From NCBI GenBank assembly GCA_032690845.1, contig CM064424.1:34909462-34973461 (forward strand): a stretch of 64,000 nt of DNA. Reading direction: 5' to 3'. The notes beneath the pieces are model-generated. The model ran no database searches, had not been told where the DNA came from, and was given only the letters and a program-made list of their open reading frames with translations. Position numbers and translations under genes: made by a program. Below, one piece after another: positions 23,590 to 35,353 of this stretch. The DNA is from Eleusine coracana subsp. coracana. Its lineage: Eukaryota > Streptophyta > Magnoliopsida > Poales > Poaceae. Numbering within the stretch: position 1 is the stretch's first letter; the number at the start of each line of letters is the position of its first letter.

Positions 23590-23815
23590 TGCCCGCAAAC
23601 AGTCACAACCCTTCACCTTCGTATCGCCGCCTGAGTCTTCCCTTCTCAAAACCTAGATCTAAAGCTTCCACTTCACCGCCACCACCATTCCGCACGCGTA
23701 AACCCTAGGTTTGGAACTTCCATTTGTCCGCCACCGCCATTTCACATGCTCAAGCTCAAAGATAGGGTTCCGAACCCTGATCTCCATCCCCCAAAAGCTT
23801 CCCGCATCGGTTTTG

Positions 23816-26800
23816 ATGGCCCTAAAGCGCACCCGCCAAAGCACGTGGGCTCAATCTGAAAAAGGGACCTCTCTTAGAAAGGGTGAAAGCGAAGAATCGA
23901 TTCTTGATATTCCTACTGGCATTAAGGAGTTCCCAGCATCAACCATGGACTCAGAAAAAATCAATAGATTGGTGATAGATGGCGTGCTACAAGATCAACA
24001 GACGGGTGGGTGGATTGAAGCCATAGGTCAGAAATTTCCTCAGCCTCCCGTCGACCAACTTACAGTTTTTGCCTCCTTTTTCTATCGCGGATTTGGCCTT
24101 CCGTGCTGCGACTTCTTTAGAGGTCTTCTATTTTTCTATGGCATTAATCTGGTCAATCTGAACCCAAATTCCATTCTACACATCGCTATTTTTATTCATT
24201 TTTGTGAAGTGTTTTTGGGTATCCCTCCTCATTTCGACACCTTCAAAGAACTGTTTGTGTTGAAATCAAACAACAGTAATGTCATAGGGGGTGTTGGATT
24301 CCAATTGAGGAATAAATCCAAGTACATTGATGTACCACTCCCATCAACCAACAAAGGGTGGCAGGCAGATTGGTTTTATCATGGCAACCATGCCCCCTTT
24401 GTCAGAAATGACAGTAGAAGCCCCCAAGCCATGCCCCGAGTGGTCCGCGAAGGCACATCCAAACAAGAAAGCACAGGTTGATGAGATTTTGAAACATGTG
24501 GATTATCTGAAGTCAAAAGGCTATATCGGTGTTCACGTTGCCGCCAGCTTCATATATCGCCGTGTGCAGCCCATAAAGAAGCGCCACGTTCCTGGATGGA
24601 AATTCCAACTAGGGTCAGACCCTACTATGGAAGTTCCAGAAGTACTGTCAGAAAGGGAACTGACTTTGCGACTGGAAAGCATATTTTCATCGCTTCTAGA
24701 TTGGACTCCAGGGAGCGCAACATCTGGCCATCATTCAAAAACTGGAAGAAGTGCTATAAGTTAGCCACTGATCCTCTTTAGAAAATCAATACTGCTTTCC
24801 TTATTTGTCAATAACAAATGATGCCTCGCATATGTCGCAGAACCTTGACGTATATGTATCCAACCCTCCACTGCCACCAATGCCACAAAAGAAATCCCTC
24901 ACTCAGCCATCATCCAAATGTCGTAAAGCTCACATTGAAGACTCCGATGAAGAAGAGTCGCTGGCTGACAGAATAGCTAGACTCCAAGGGGAAGCAAAGA
25001 AGAAGTCTGTTGAGAAAACCACCACTCGGCGGCCATTGAATATGAACACTCAGGAGCAATCGCATCCAAAGGAGTCAGACAAGACAATCCCTGAGAAGGA
25101 AACACACCACACAACAAGTGACCCAAGACCAACTAGCCCCCCGTCAAAGGTGTCAGGCTTAAAATTCAAGCGCCAAACAAGGTAAGTAAAACGATATATT
25201 TTAATGCACAACTTTCGAATAAACAACTGTGTAATCTTCATTCTCTGGATAGGTCAATCGGGGGTGCATCATATGAAGATATCCCAGCAAAAAGTGCGGC
25301 TCCTGAAAAAGATCGACGTGCACCATTTATGGGGACATCCAAAGATGATATCCCCGGTCACTCGGCTAAAAAACCGAGTGATTTAAAGGATGCACCAGAG
25401 TCTTCTCGGCCAGAAACTAGACAAGCCGAGTCAATCGATGTCCCAGATCTGCACATGCCCAAGACGGCGACCGAACAAGAAGAACCATCGTTGATATTTG
25501 AAACGATGCCGGAGCCAATATATGATTATCCCATTGGTCTAGAGGAATATGTGGCTCCCACGCCAATTCATCGAGTAATAAAAGAAGGTGCCACAGAACA
25601 ACCTGCACTAACTAGAATGGTGTACCATAGTGGCCCCTTCGCCATTGCCGGGTTCGATGAGTTGGCAGAGCAAGCCGAATTAAAGAAATTTGAAGATCTT
25701 ACTGAAAAGGCCTTTCATTCCTTCCAGGTACCCTTGCCTTCTTGAAAACTGGCCCCAATAATAATAATATTGTATGATGACGTCTATACAACTCATCCGT
25801 AGTGCAGATTCTAAAAACTCAGATGGCCAACAAGAGTAAACTCCTGCAACTTGCTGAAAGGCATTGTGCAAGAGCAGTCAATTTAGAAGATCAACTGGCC
25901 AAAGAAAGAATAGAAGTTGGGCAATTATCAAAAGATTTGAAGGCCAGTTCATCTCAAGTTGATGAACTCCAATTCAAGCTACAAGGTAAAAACACAAACA
26001 TAATCCTTAGCATACTATTTTCAGATCTTAAATATTTTGAACTCTTCCACTCAGAAATGTCACGGGTGTTGGAACTAAAGCACAATCAAGATCTCAGTTG
26101 GCTGCTCAAATTCAAAATCTGCAAAGCCGTATCAAAGAGCTGGAGTCAGCGACACAATTTGTGGAAACATTGAAGTCTGAGAATAAAAGTCTAAATAAAC
26201 AACTCCAGGACTCGGCAGATATTGGGAAAATTTTTGAAAAGCTGAAGGATGATTTTAAAACAATGCAAGAATCTCAATCGCTATGGAGGAAAAGAGCCGA
26301 AGGTAATTATTGTTATACCTATGTGCTCAAAAATAAGTACATGTATTGAATCTAAAATATTTATGACTAACAGATGCCGCGGGAACAATAAAAAACCAAA
26401 GGGATAGGAACACAACACTAGAGGCTGAACTATCCAAGGCCAAAAATGTTTTAAAGAAAGTTGTGGATGAACTAAACCAATTCCAAAAAGCATACAAAGA
26501 AGTTGAAAAACTTAAAGAAGAATACAAGGAAAAGGTTATCACCCTCGAAGCTGAAAAGGCAGAAGCTGAGAAATGACTAAAAGGTAAATAGTCATTTAAT
26601 TATCGTCATATCAAAGTCATTGTCCCAGATAATTGTAAATATTGTACTCTTGTAGGATCAAAGAGGTCCTATGAGCTTTTGCAAAAGAAATTCATAGAAG
26701 GTGACGAAAACCTCCGATGGTCTCTTGCAGCTCTCCAGAAAGATGCAGAGGTAGTCGCCCAATATATACTTCCAGAAGAAAAACCACCCAGGTGTCGAGA

Positions 26801-27029
26801 TTTATTGACAAGGCTACAAGAGGCACCCGGCCGAGTGAAAGAACACGCTCGACGTGTTGCAGAACTGGCTGGGACATAGGTCTTAGCTATAGCAAAGTCT
26901 CACATCCCTGACATAAATTTGGATGTAGTAGCCGAGGGTTTCCACGAAGATTTCACTGACAAACAATGTGAAACCCTTGTAGCTGAAGCGCAAAAAACAG
27001 CGCACATTCTAGCTGACCAAATAGACTAG
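23816..27029 (+). pseudogene. Spliced antisense gene of element D (putative gypsy-type transposon family protein)
   Basis: The ATG at 23816 opens an ORF matching the plant family known as 'putative gypsy type transposon' (Pfam Transposase_28 type): DQLTVFASFFYRGFGLP, FLGIPPHFDTF, then GWQADWFYH and YLKSKGYIGV. Downstream are a basic linker, an acidic Pro-rich part, and long coiled coils. Five introns fit GT-AG and keep phase: 25182-25252, 25728-25807, 25986-26054, 26303-26373 and 26584-26655 (69-80 nt each). Breaks: frame changes at a C run near 24393, near 24710 and near 26095; stops at 24779, 26574 and 26877. The last exon would end at 27029. Antisense additional ORFs of this kind are known in Tat elements. 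Function is unknown. Confidence 0.8.
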
Positions 27030-27527
27030 ATCCGTTACAAAAAATATAAGGTATTGTAAAATTTAAAAGACCATCTTATATTTATGTTGTGGTAATGTAA
27101 CATCTGTGCAATAGACTATAAAAGTCTAGATTTGTCACCAGGATTGTAACAAATGCTTGGGTCGCGCTGCTTCATATATGTATTGTATGAACTCGTGGTA
27201 AACACTCACAACCAATACATAACTCTCGTTAGCCCTCTAAACAACACTCCCAATAATCGATATGAACCATGGAGACTAAGAACTCACTCGGTCAGGCATA
27301 TGTGAACTGGGAGAATTGTCTTGGTCCCCAACAGACAGCAAGAACCCTGGGGACTAAGTAACCCGCTTGGTCAACATGCACGAGTTGAGGTGGTACCAAG
27401 TGTCCAAATTTAAATCATGACTTAAACGACAACAACAATGATCCATAAAAATTTGAGAATTGCCAAACCAGTCGTCATGACCATAATTTATACAAAGTCA
27501 AATAAAGGTAATTACAAAAAACTATTA
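27030..27527. other. Non-coding DNA between antisense gene and integrase end
   Basis: About 0.5 kb at the tail-to-tail junction of D's antisense gene and its pol. No gene is seen. It must hold the 3' end signals of the antisense transcript if one exists. Confidence 0.5.
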
Positions 27528-28869
27528 CTAAGCATAGAAACGACGTAGCTGTGATATGTTCCAGGAACTTTGAAGGTCTAACCCATCCTTGCGCATCAAA
27601 CGGTACGCACCCGGCCGAGTGATTTCTTTTACAATAAAGGGTCCTTCCCATGGGGCCGAGAGTTTGTGCTTGCCTACCGTGGACTGGACCTGCCTCAAGA
27701 CCAAGTCTCCGACTGAAAAGCCTCGCACTCTGACGTTTTTGTCGTGATAATGTCGCAAGCTTTGTTGGTACTTTGCCGATCGTAGTAACATGGCATCACG
27801 CTTCTCTAGTAGCAACAAGTCATCACATCTGTGGTCACTAGAAGTTTCTTCTTCATACGAAGCCACGCGAGGGGAGGTGAATGAAATCTCAGTTGGTAAC
27901 ATGGCTTCCGACCCGTAAACCAAGGAGAAAGGAGAATGCCCTGTGGCGCGGCTTACATTAGTTCAAAGCCCCCACAATACTGTTGGCAGTTCCTGAACCC
28001 AACGTCGAGCATATTTTTTCAGCCGGTCAAATATATGTGGCTTAATTCCAGATAGCAAGAGGCCATTTGCACGTTCAACTTGGCCATTGCTCTACGGGTG
28101 GGCAGCCGAGGTGTAGCCAATCTTAAAACCCACTCGACTCACAAATTCTTTGAACTCCTCTGCTGTAAACTGAGTGCCGTTATCAGTGATGATCTTATGG
28201 GGTGCACCGAACTGAGTGACTATTTCAGTCATGAATTCGACGGCCTTCTTTGTTGAAATCTTTCCGACTGGCTTTGCCTCGATCCACTTAGAGAACTTGT
28301 CTACTGCCATGAAAAGGTGGGTGAAACCCCCCTGAGCCTTCATGAAAGGCCCGACAATATCTAGACCCCATACTAAAAATAGCCATGTTATTGGGATATT
28401 TTGAAGCTCTGTGGCAGGCACGTGCATCTGGCGGGCAAAGAACTGGCAACCCTCACACTTTCGGACAATTTCCTTGGCATCGGCACCAGCAGTCGGCCAA
28501 TAGAAACCTTGTCTCATTGCTTTGGATGCAATTGTGGATGGTCCTACGTGGTTCCCGCAAATGCCAGCATGGATGTCCCCTAACACGACTCTTCCTTCAT
28601 CTTGAGACAAGCACTTCATCAGCATCCCATGTGGGCTTTGTTTGTACAGACCATGGTCAACAATACAATACGACCGAGACTTGCGAATAATCCTCAGGGC
28701 TTCATCTTTATCAGTCGGTAGTGTACCACCATCCAGGTACTCAATGAGAGGAGTTCGCCAATCTAATGTAATGACAACAACATGTGGTGTTGGTCCCACC
28801 TTCGGTGCCGACTGCTCAATAGTTTGCTGGGTTAGTACAGATGGTTTATAGAGATCATCAAGGAATACT
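27528..28869 (-). pseudogene. pol: Element D pol: integrase
   Basis: The minus strand encodes a Ty3-type integrase. The HHCC zinc finger is visible (GICGNHVG, then CEGCQ). The catalytic triad is complete: WGLDIVGPF, IITDNGTQF and NGQVERANG. The C-terminal SAPWEGPFIVKEI block ends at 27528 with a normal stop. In-frame stops near 28096 (HP-stop-SNGQ) and near 27965 (WGL-stop-TN) break it; both fit C-to-T changes in CAG and CGA codons. The enzyme inserts cDNA into the genome. No chromodomain is seen, as expected for Tat. Confidence 0.9.
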
Positions 28870-29560
28870 CCATTAGGTATTTTAGACCTACTAGACCCAA
28901 GTTTGGCTAGTTCGTCCGCCTCTTCATTATACTTACGAAGGACGTGTTTATACTCAATACCATCAAACTTGTCTTCTAGCTTCCGAACATCAGTGCAGTA
29001 GGCTGTCATGCTTTAGTGGGAACAACATCACTCCTTTGTTACTTGATTAATCACCAGCGCTGAGTCACCAGAGACGCTAAATCTCTGAACTCCGAGTAAA
29101 ACAGCCATTCTAAGCCCATGTAGTAGTGCCTCGTACTCTGCAGCATTGTTAGACGCGTGAAAGTGCATACAAAGAATGTATCGCAGTTTGGCCCCTTCAG
29201 GAGATGTTAATACAACACCTGCCCTGGCACGTTCCAGTTGTAAGGAACCGTCAAACATCATTTGCCAATAGCTTAATTCATGCGGGCTAGGCGGTAACTC
29301 GCATTCTAACCACTCAGCAACAAAGTCTGACAAAGCCTGACATTTCACCGAATCACGGGACTTGAAGGTGATATCATATGATGCCAACTCATCAGCCCAA
29401 TTAGCAATTTTTCCAGTGGCCTCTCTATTATGTAGCAATTCGCCTAGGCCAAACGACGTGTGGACCTCGATCGGGTGATCCTCAAAATAATGCTTCAACT
29501 TCCGAGATATTATTAATAATGCATAAATTAGCTTCTAAAGCTGGAAATATCGTACCTTGG
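28870..29560 (-). pseudogene. pol: Element D pol: RNase H and second (archaeal-type) RNase H
   Basis: After the RT, the minus strand encodes the end of the usual RNase H (KLKHYFEDHPI region) and then a second RNase H domain: WQMMFDGSLQ (Asp), NNAAEYEALLHGL (Glu) and VSGDSALVI (Asp). Dual RNase H is a hallmark of the Tat lineage. RNase H removes the RNA strand during cDNA synthesis. Stops lie near 29535 and 29025, the latter around ECCSH. Confidence 0.87.
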
Positions 29561-30699
29561 ACTCAGTTAAGACCTCACTGATGAAATAGACGGGCCGCTG
29601 CACCTTTTGAGCCTTGCCATCTTCGTCCAGTTCTACCGCCAGCGCGGTGCTGATAATGTGTGTGGTTGCGGAGATGTACAGCTGCAAGGGTTCCTTTGGT
29701 TTTGGAGGGGTTAGCACCATAGGACCACTAATATAGGCCTTAAAATCATCCAAAGCTTTCTGAGCGTCATCATTCCAGGTGAATGATTCTTGCTTCTTGA
29801 GTAACCGAAAAAAGGGCAACCCTCGAACGCCTAATCGTGAGACAAACCGGCTGAGTGCTGCCATGCAACCGGTGAGTTTTTGGATGTCTTTTTGCGAATG
29901 TGGACGTCCCATCCACAATATGGCAGTAACCTTTTCCAGATTAGCTTCAATCCCTCTATGTGATACTAAAAAACCAAGTAATTTTCCTGATGGGACCCCG
30001 AAGACACATTTGTCTAGATTCAACTTCATATTGTATTTTCAAAGATTCCCGAATGTTTCCTCTAGGTCGGATATTAAGTCGGCGAAAAGCCGAGTCTTGA
30101 CTACCACATCATCCACATAGGCTTTGATGTTTCTTCCGATTTGGCTATCCAAGCACCGTTGCATGGTCCGGTGATAGGTGGTACCGGCGTTCTTTAGGCC
30201 AAAGGGCATAGTTGTATAACAAAACGCGCCGAACGGCATGATAAATGAAGTTTTAAGCTGGTCGGATTCATTTAAGGGAATCTGATGGTACCCTGAATAG
30301 GCATCTAAGAAACACAATAATGTGCATCCAGCCATCGAATTGATCACCTGATCAAAGCGTGGAAGGGTGAATGGATCTTTTGGGCAAGCTTGGTTTAGGT
30401 CGGTGTAATCCACGCACATCCGCCACTCCTTATTTTTCTTTCGTACCAAAACTGGATTAGCCAACCAGTCGGGGTGAAAAACTTCTTTAATGAAATAGGC
30501 TGCCAGCAGTCGGCCGATTTCTTTCCTAATCGCATCCTTTCGATCTTGCGAGAATCATCTAAGTCGTTGCCTTATAGGCCTGGCATTCTCGCGGATGTGA
30601 AGTTTGTCCTCAGCCTTTTCCCTTGGAACCCCTGGCATGTCAGAAGGTTTCCATGCAAATAACTTTATTGTTTCGAAGAAAAAGGATGAGCGCGCTTTC
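29535..30699 (-). pseudogene. pol: Element D pol: reverse transcriptase
   Basis: Minus-strand RT with WLANPVLVRKKN, WRMCVDYTDLNQ, FLDAYSGYHQI, TMPFGLKNAGTTY and the catalytic AYVDDVVVK near 30110. It is joined to a connection region (HSQKDIQKLTGCMAALSRF) and the start of RNase H (LQLYISATTHIISTAL). A stop sits near 30580 (RQRLR-stop-FSQDR), where the usual residue is unclear, and there is a short gap at about 30032-30038. Otherwise the domain is full length. Confidence 0.9.
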
Positions 30700-31440
30700 C
30701 TATTTATCACCTAACTTGACCCCAATATTGGTGGTCTTTGTTACATCATTATCATCTAGGCTAATCTTCTTGGAATCCATGGCGTCCGTATGAACTGTGG
30801 TCTTTGGCGCCTTCATGGGAGCAGGGTCGAGCATGCCCTCCTCAGCTGTTGCGATCGCCTCCTTCAACTCAGCTAATGCTGATGCTGCCCCTATCTTCTC
30901 AGTCAACTCACAGCTGCTGTTGTCGCAGTCGTATGATGTCCTCACATCCGAGTGAAGTGAAATGACTCCGTTTGGTCCTGGCAACTTCATCGTCATATAA
31001 GGATAATGTGGTACTGCCATGAACTTAGCGATGGCTGGCCGCCCTATAATGGCGTGATAGGCAGAGTCGAGGTCGGCGACCTCGAATGTGATACGCTCCG
31101 TCCTAATGTTCTCCCAAGTGCCGAAGGTTATAGGCAGAGTGATTTGCCCGAGAGGGACTGTGTGCATGCCTGGTATCACGCCGTCGAACGGCGATCGGCT
31201 TGGCTTGAGGTCGGTCAAGGGTATGCCGAGCTCCTTGAAGGTCTTGGCGAAGAGGATGTCAAGACTACTGCCACCATCTAATAGTACCCTGTTTAGCCGG
31301 ACTCGGTTAACAGTCGGCGTAAGTACTAAAGGGTATTTCTCGGGCCTAGGGATGTGGTTTGGGTGGTCCGAGTGATCAAAGGTAATCGGGACCTCTGACC
31401 ATCGCAGATACTGAGGTACTACTGGTGAGACCGAGTGAAC
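30700..31440 (-). pseudogene. Element D protease region
   Basis: The minus strand encodes the aspartic protease between gag and RT. The active site is LLDGGSSLDILFA (D-G-G, normal in Tat) near 31290, followed by YHAIIGRPAIAKFMAVPH. The C-terminal part is an acidic linker. The 172-codon ORF 30700-31218 is the longest open piece; the active-site part lies upstream in the same frame up to the stop near 31445. Confidence 0.85.
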
Positions 31441-32870
31441 CTCTCTATAAAGAATCTTCTGCTAGCGCTTGGAATCTGCTGTGGAGCGGCCGCAGATATA
31501 ATTAACCTCGCGCTCGGGGTCCTGGTAGTCTTCCTTATCCTCATCTTGGTTATCCTTGTCCGAGTCTTTCTTAGCGCCTTTGGGGACCCAGGGGCGCTCC
31601 TTACAGACCTTCAGGGTGTGATGGGCAAAGTTCTTCAACTTGAAGCATTCCCTTGCTTTATGAGCGCCATCGTGAAGCAGACAAGGACGGTCAAGCATCT
31701 TGTCGAAATCGTCCTGAGTGACTGGTTTCCTCCTGGATGAGCGCTCAGTGTTGGCTACCGTGCGGTCGTGCTTGCGCTTCTGGTCACCATCCTTGCTGTA
31801 GTCGGTTGGACCCGACTAGTTCCTTGGGGTCGTCTCCTTGTACTGTCGGACTCGAAATAGTGCCGAATTGCCGGCGGTATATTTGTCAGCCATGGTGAAC
31901 AGATCTCTAGCTGTCAGTCCACCGGCCGCGTCCAACCTTCCAATCTTTTTTATCAAATCATCGTCACGAAGCCCTGCTTGGAAAGCGACGATGACTTGAG
32001 CATCTGAGATGTTGGGGATGGTGTTCTTCACTCGGCAGAAGCGTTGGATGTAATCTCGAAGCGGCTCCCGGTCTCGCTGCTTGATGCGGCTTAGTTCCCA
32101 GTGATTTCCTGGCCTGTCGAAAGTTGCTTCAAAGTTGGCAACAAACTGCCGACAAAGATCTGCCTAGGAACTGATGGAGCTGTCGGGCAGATTAGTGAGC
32201 CAAGTTCTTGCGACTGGGGCTAGGCAAACGTGTAGGTAGTTGGCCATAACAAAATTGTCGCCGCCAAGGGCCCGTATGGCTGTCGAGTAGACGTGGAGCC
32301 AGTCACGCGGATCCGTCTTGCCATCGTACTTCTCAATGCCGACTGGTTTGAAACCAACCGACCAGCTGACGGTACGAACCTCCCGAGTGAAGGCCCGAAT
32401 ACCAGCCTCCTCATCATAGTCATCTATGATCGGGGGTCATTCTTGCTCGCGGCCAGTATCTCGGCGGGCCTATCATCGTGACAGCCCTCGTCCCGTCGAT
32501 CACGGTAATACTCGTCCCGATATACTGGCCGCCTGTTGTCACGCTCATAGATAACATCTCCGCGCCGGCGTCGTTCATCTTCATGTGCTCGGCGGGTTGC
32601 GTCATCGCGCTCTTGGTACCTGTTGTCTAGTCGGACCCGCGCGTCACGTGGTGGTATGTCGTTGCGCACGTCTGCGCTTGGATGCTGATCGTGGAACTAT
32701 GCGATGGGCCTGCGTCTGGGGGCAATAAGCAGTGTTGCCTCCCAGTTGGAACGTTGTCGATCTCTTCTTTCCTCCCTGGGCATCAAACTAGCGGCCCCAG
32801 AAGCTGACCGACTCGGTGCTGGTCTTGCCGCATTCATCTCCAGCACCGCTACAGCACTGATGTGTGCTTT
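31441..32870 (-). pseudogene. gag: Element D gag: capsid and nucleocapsid region
   Basis: Capsid motifs on the minus strand are DPRDWLHVYSTAIRALGG (about 32250-32310), YIQRFCRVKNTIPNI (about 32030) and DAQVIVAFQAGLRDDDL. A basic Arg/Asp-rich block (32669-32430) precedes the capsid. A Cys-His block (CLLHDGAHKARECF) near 31650 is the nucleocapsid. Stops are at about 32163 (SS-stop-ADL, a TGG-to-TAG type change), about 31815 and about 31460. Confidence 0.82.
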
Positions 32871-32873
32871 CAG

Positions 32874-33608
32874 TTAGTTGACATGAGGTGTCAATGCTGG
32901 GGAGACTTGGAGCAAGGGCTCTATGGTTTTCAGGAGGGCTGCCGCGGCCGTGATATTATGCTCTGGGGTTGTATAGACATCCTCACCATCAAGTTTTAAG
33001 GTGTAGTCGCCCATGTCTAACTTTCGAATGATGCCGGATCTGTGCTGGGCATCTGGTCTGCGGAGTGAGGGGGTGACCGCATCTGGGTCACCGTCTTCGG
33101 GATCTGTCTCTTGTCCGTCTACGCGTGGCACGGTGCCACGTGCGGCTGCCGCGGCAGATGTTTCTCCGTCGTCTGCAGTTTGAGTAGCGGGTGGCACCAT
33201 GAACACCTCATGGAAGTCCGAGGAGCAGCTTTCTGAATCACTCGGCTCTTCAATCAAGTCCAGGAGTGACTCGCTTCCGAGACCGATTGTTGCAACGAAC
33301 CTTGATTTGTCGAAAAGTTCGAGATCTACGTCCGGCTGATGAGCCGGGAGATTGATCGCAGTGAAGTCCGAATCAACCAAGGTTGTTGATCGGGGTGTTG
33401 TGGGCAACGTTGAGTTGTCACCCGAGAGGGTTTCCGCCTGGAAAGTTGCTGCCGAGTTGTCGAACCCGAACAGGAGTCGGCTGGCTAGATTTTGTTGATC
33501 GGCCACGCGTTCCTCCTCGACAAGGTCCCCGTGCGGATCGGCGACGAGGCTGATGGTTTCGAAGCAGATCTTGTCTCCCGGGTGAAACTTGATGTCAACG
33601 AAAGCCAT
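32874..33608 (-). CDS. gag: Element D gag N-terminal ORF
   Basis: An intact minus-strand ORF starts at the ATG 33606-33608 (MAFVDIKFHPGDK), 50 bp inside the 5' LTR, and runs 244 codons to 32874. The product is acidic (many D/E, Ser-rich) and ends with an Ala/Pro-rich tail. This is the leader portion of gag in RIRE2-like elements. The reading frame is also open upstream through the PBS into the LTR as far as 33722. The capsid follows after a stop. I know no enzymatic role. Confidence 0.65.
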   Translation of the reverse strand: MAFVDIKFHPGDKICFETISLVADPHGDLVEEERVADQQNLASRLLFGFDNSAATFQAETLSGDNSTLPTTPRSTTLVDSDFTAINLPAHQPDVDLELFDKSRFVATIGLGSESLLDLIEEPSDSESCSSDFHEVFMVPPATQTADDGETSAAAAARGTVPRVDGQETDPEDGDPDAVTPSLRRPDAQHRSGIIRKLDMGDYTLKLDGEDVYTTPEHNITAAAALLKTIEPLLQVSPALTPHVN

Positions 33609-33638
33609 CGATTTCGACGATGCTATGCTCAACGCAGC

Positions 33639-33656
33639 CCCTTCCTGGCGCGCCAA
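33639..33656 (-). other. Primer-binding site of element D
   Basis: On the minus strand this reads TTGGCGCGCCAGGAAGGG immediately after the 5' LTR. The TGGCGCGCCAGG form is common in plant Tat elements. The tRNA is not assigned. Confidence 0.75.
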
Positions 33657-33657
33657 C

Positions 33658-34060
33658 TGTCGAGAGATATTCTCGATAGTAGATTCAGGTATGCGTATGA
33701 GTAAGTAAGATCGATGGACCAAGACGCAAACTTTAGACAGGTTCGGGCCTCCCAGAGGATAACAACCCTACGTCCTGTGTTCTGTGGTGTATTGTGTTGT
33801 ATATTCTGGGTCTCAATGAGAGAGCCCCTGCCCCTCCTTATATATCCGGGGGGCAGGGTTACATGGCAAGTCTCCTAGTCGGTTACAACATGATTTCCGA
33901 CTAGGATTCTATCTCTAAGTTTCTATCCCTAATATTGACTTGTCGTCTACTCCAAGTAATAATCCGAGTAATTATCTTCATGGGCTTTATCTTTATTGGT
34001 CCCCGGCCCACTCGGGAATATATCCGAGTGGTGAGGTATCCCTGCTATATATATCCCACA
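33658..34060 (-). repeat. Element D: 5' LTR
   Basis: 403 bp, starting TGTCGAGAG and ending CCCACA on the plus strand, with the TATATAAGG promoter box on the minus strand near 33836-33847. It differs from the 3' LTR by few bases, implying a recent insertion relative to the other elements here. Confidence 0.93.
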
Positions 34061-34065
34061 GAAAC

Positions 34066-35353
34066 CAAGTATCTTCTACCAGCATGATCAGTATATACAA
34101 TCACCTTAGAATTTAGAATGTAGGATCTAAACTTCTCAAAAGCAAATATAACAGCTAATATCTCTTTCTCAGTTGTTGTATAATTGATCTGTACCTCATT
34201 CAAAGTTTTGCTAGCATAATAAATAGCATGCACTTTACCTTCCTTCCATTGTCCAAGAACAGCTCCAACTGCATAGTCACTTGCATCACACATAATTTCA
34301 AAAGGTAAAGTCCAATCAGGTGGCTGCATAATGGGTGCAGAGCATAGAGCTTCCTTTAAACTTCTAAAGGCAAAGAGTCTTTCATCGTTCATGACAAATT
34401 CTGTATCTTGCTTCAGCAATTCTGTCAGGGGCTTAGCAATCTTCAAATAATTCTTAAACAAATCTGTGATAGAAGTTGGCATGTCCAAGAAAACTCCTCA
34501 AAGTTGTAAGATCAGTAGGGGGAGGTAATTTCTCAACTGTAGATACCTTCGCTTTATCAACCTCTATCCCTCTAATAGATATGACATGACCAAGTACTAT
34601 CCCTTCTGTTACCATGAAGTGACACTTCTCCCAATTAAGAACTAAGTCGCATTCAACATATTTTTTCAAAACCTTCTCCAAATTCTTCAAACAACTATCA
34701 AAATCAGCACCATGTACAGAGAAGTCATCCATAAATACCTCCATAATATCTTCTATGAATTCGGTGAACATTGCATTCATGCATCTTTGAAATGTGGCGG
34801 GTGCATTGCAAAGACCAAACAACATCCTTCTATATGCATATGTCCCAAAAGGGCAGGTGAAAGTAGTTTTCTGCTAATTTTCTGGTCTTACCGGTATTTG
34901 AAAGAAAGCACTATATCCATCTAGATAACAAAAATATGAATTTCTTGCTATCCTTTCAAGCATATCATCAATGAATGGAAGAGGATAGTGATCTTTCTTC
35001 GTCACCTTGTTCAAACTTCTGTAACCTATGTACATTCTCCATCTAGTTACAGTCCTTTGACGGATCAACATATTGTTCTCATTAAGCACTGCTGTCAACC
35101 CTCCATTCTTGGGTACACAATGTACCGGACTAATCCATTCACTATCAGCAATAGGGTTGATCATACGTGCATTAAGTAGCTTCAAAATCTCCTTTTTAAC
35201 CACTGGCTTCATTGATTCCTTCAACCTCCACATCCCTTGAACCACTGGTTTAGCATTCTCCTCCAAGTTAATGTTGTGGGTGCAAAATGCAGGGTTGTTT
35301 CCCTTGATGTCATCCAATGTGTAACCAATGGCTTTCTTATACCTTTTGAGCAC
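34066..35353 (-). pseudogene. pol: Element E pol: reverse transcriptase and first part of RNase H
   Basis: Minus-strand Athila-type RT: IGYTLDDIKGNNPAFC, WISPVHCVPKNGG, YPLPFIDDMLERIA, MLFGLCNAPATFQRCM and the catalytic VFMDDFSVHG near 34720. RNase H follows (FEIMCDASDYAVGAVLGQ, NYTTTEKEILAVIFAFEKFR, VIVYTDHA) and is cut at 34065 by element D. Breaks are a stop near 34874 (RPEN-stop), and a frame change near 34460. A short insertion-like stretch (ENNMLIRQRTVT) is normal for the group. The remainder of RNase H is at 22096 and below. Confidence 0.9.

Larger units (their letters stand above)
22097..34060 (-). mobile_element. Element D: Tat-like gypsy element with an antisense gene
   Basis: LTRs of 405 and 403 bp (22097-22501, 33658-34060) start TGTCGAGAG and end CCCACA. 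The TSD is GAAAC at 22092-22096 and 34061-34065, and E's RNase H reads on across it. PBS at 33639-33656 and PPT at 22502-22515 give minus orientation. Order on the minus strand: gag, protease, RT, RNase H, second RNase H, integrase. A spliced gene lies on the opposite strand between integrase and the 3' LTR. This is the layout of RIRE2/Grande-type Tat elements. Pol motifs are well kept, so D is probably young relative to E. Confidence 0.92.
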
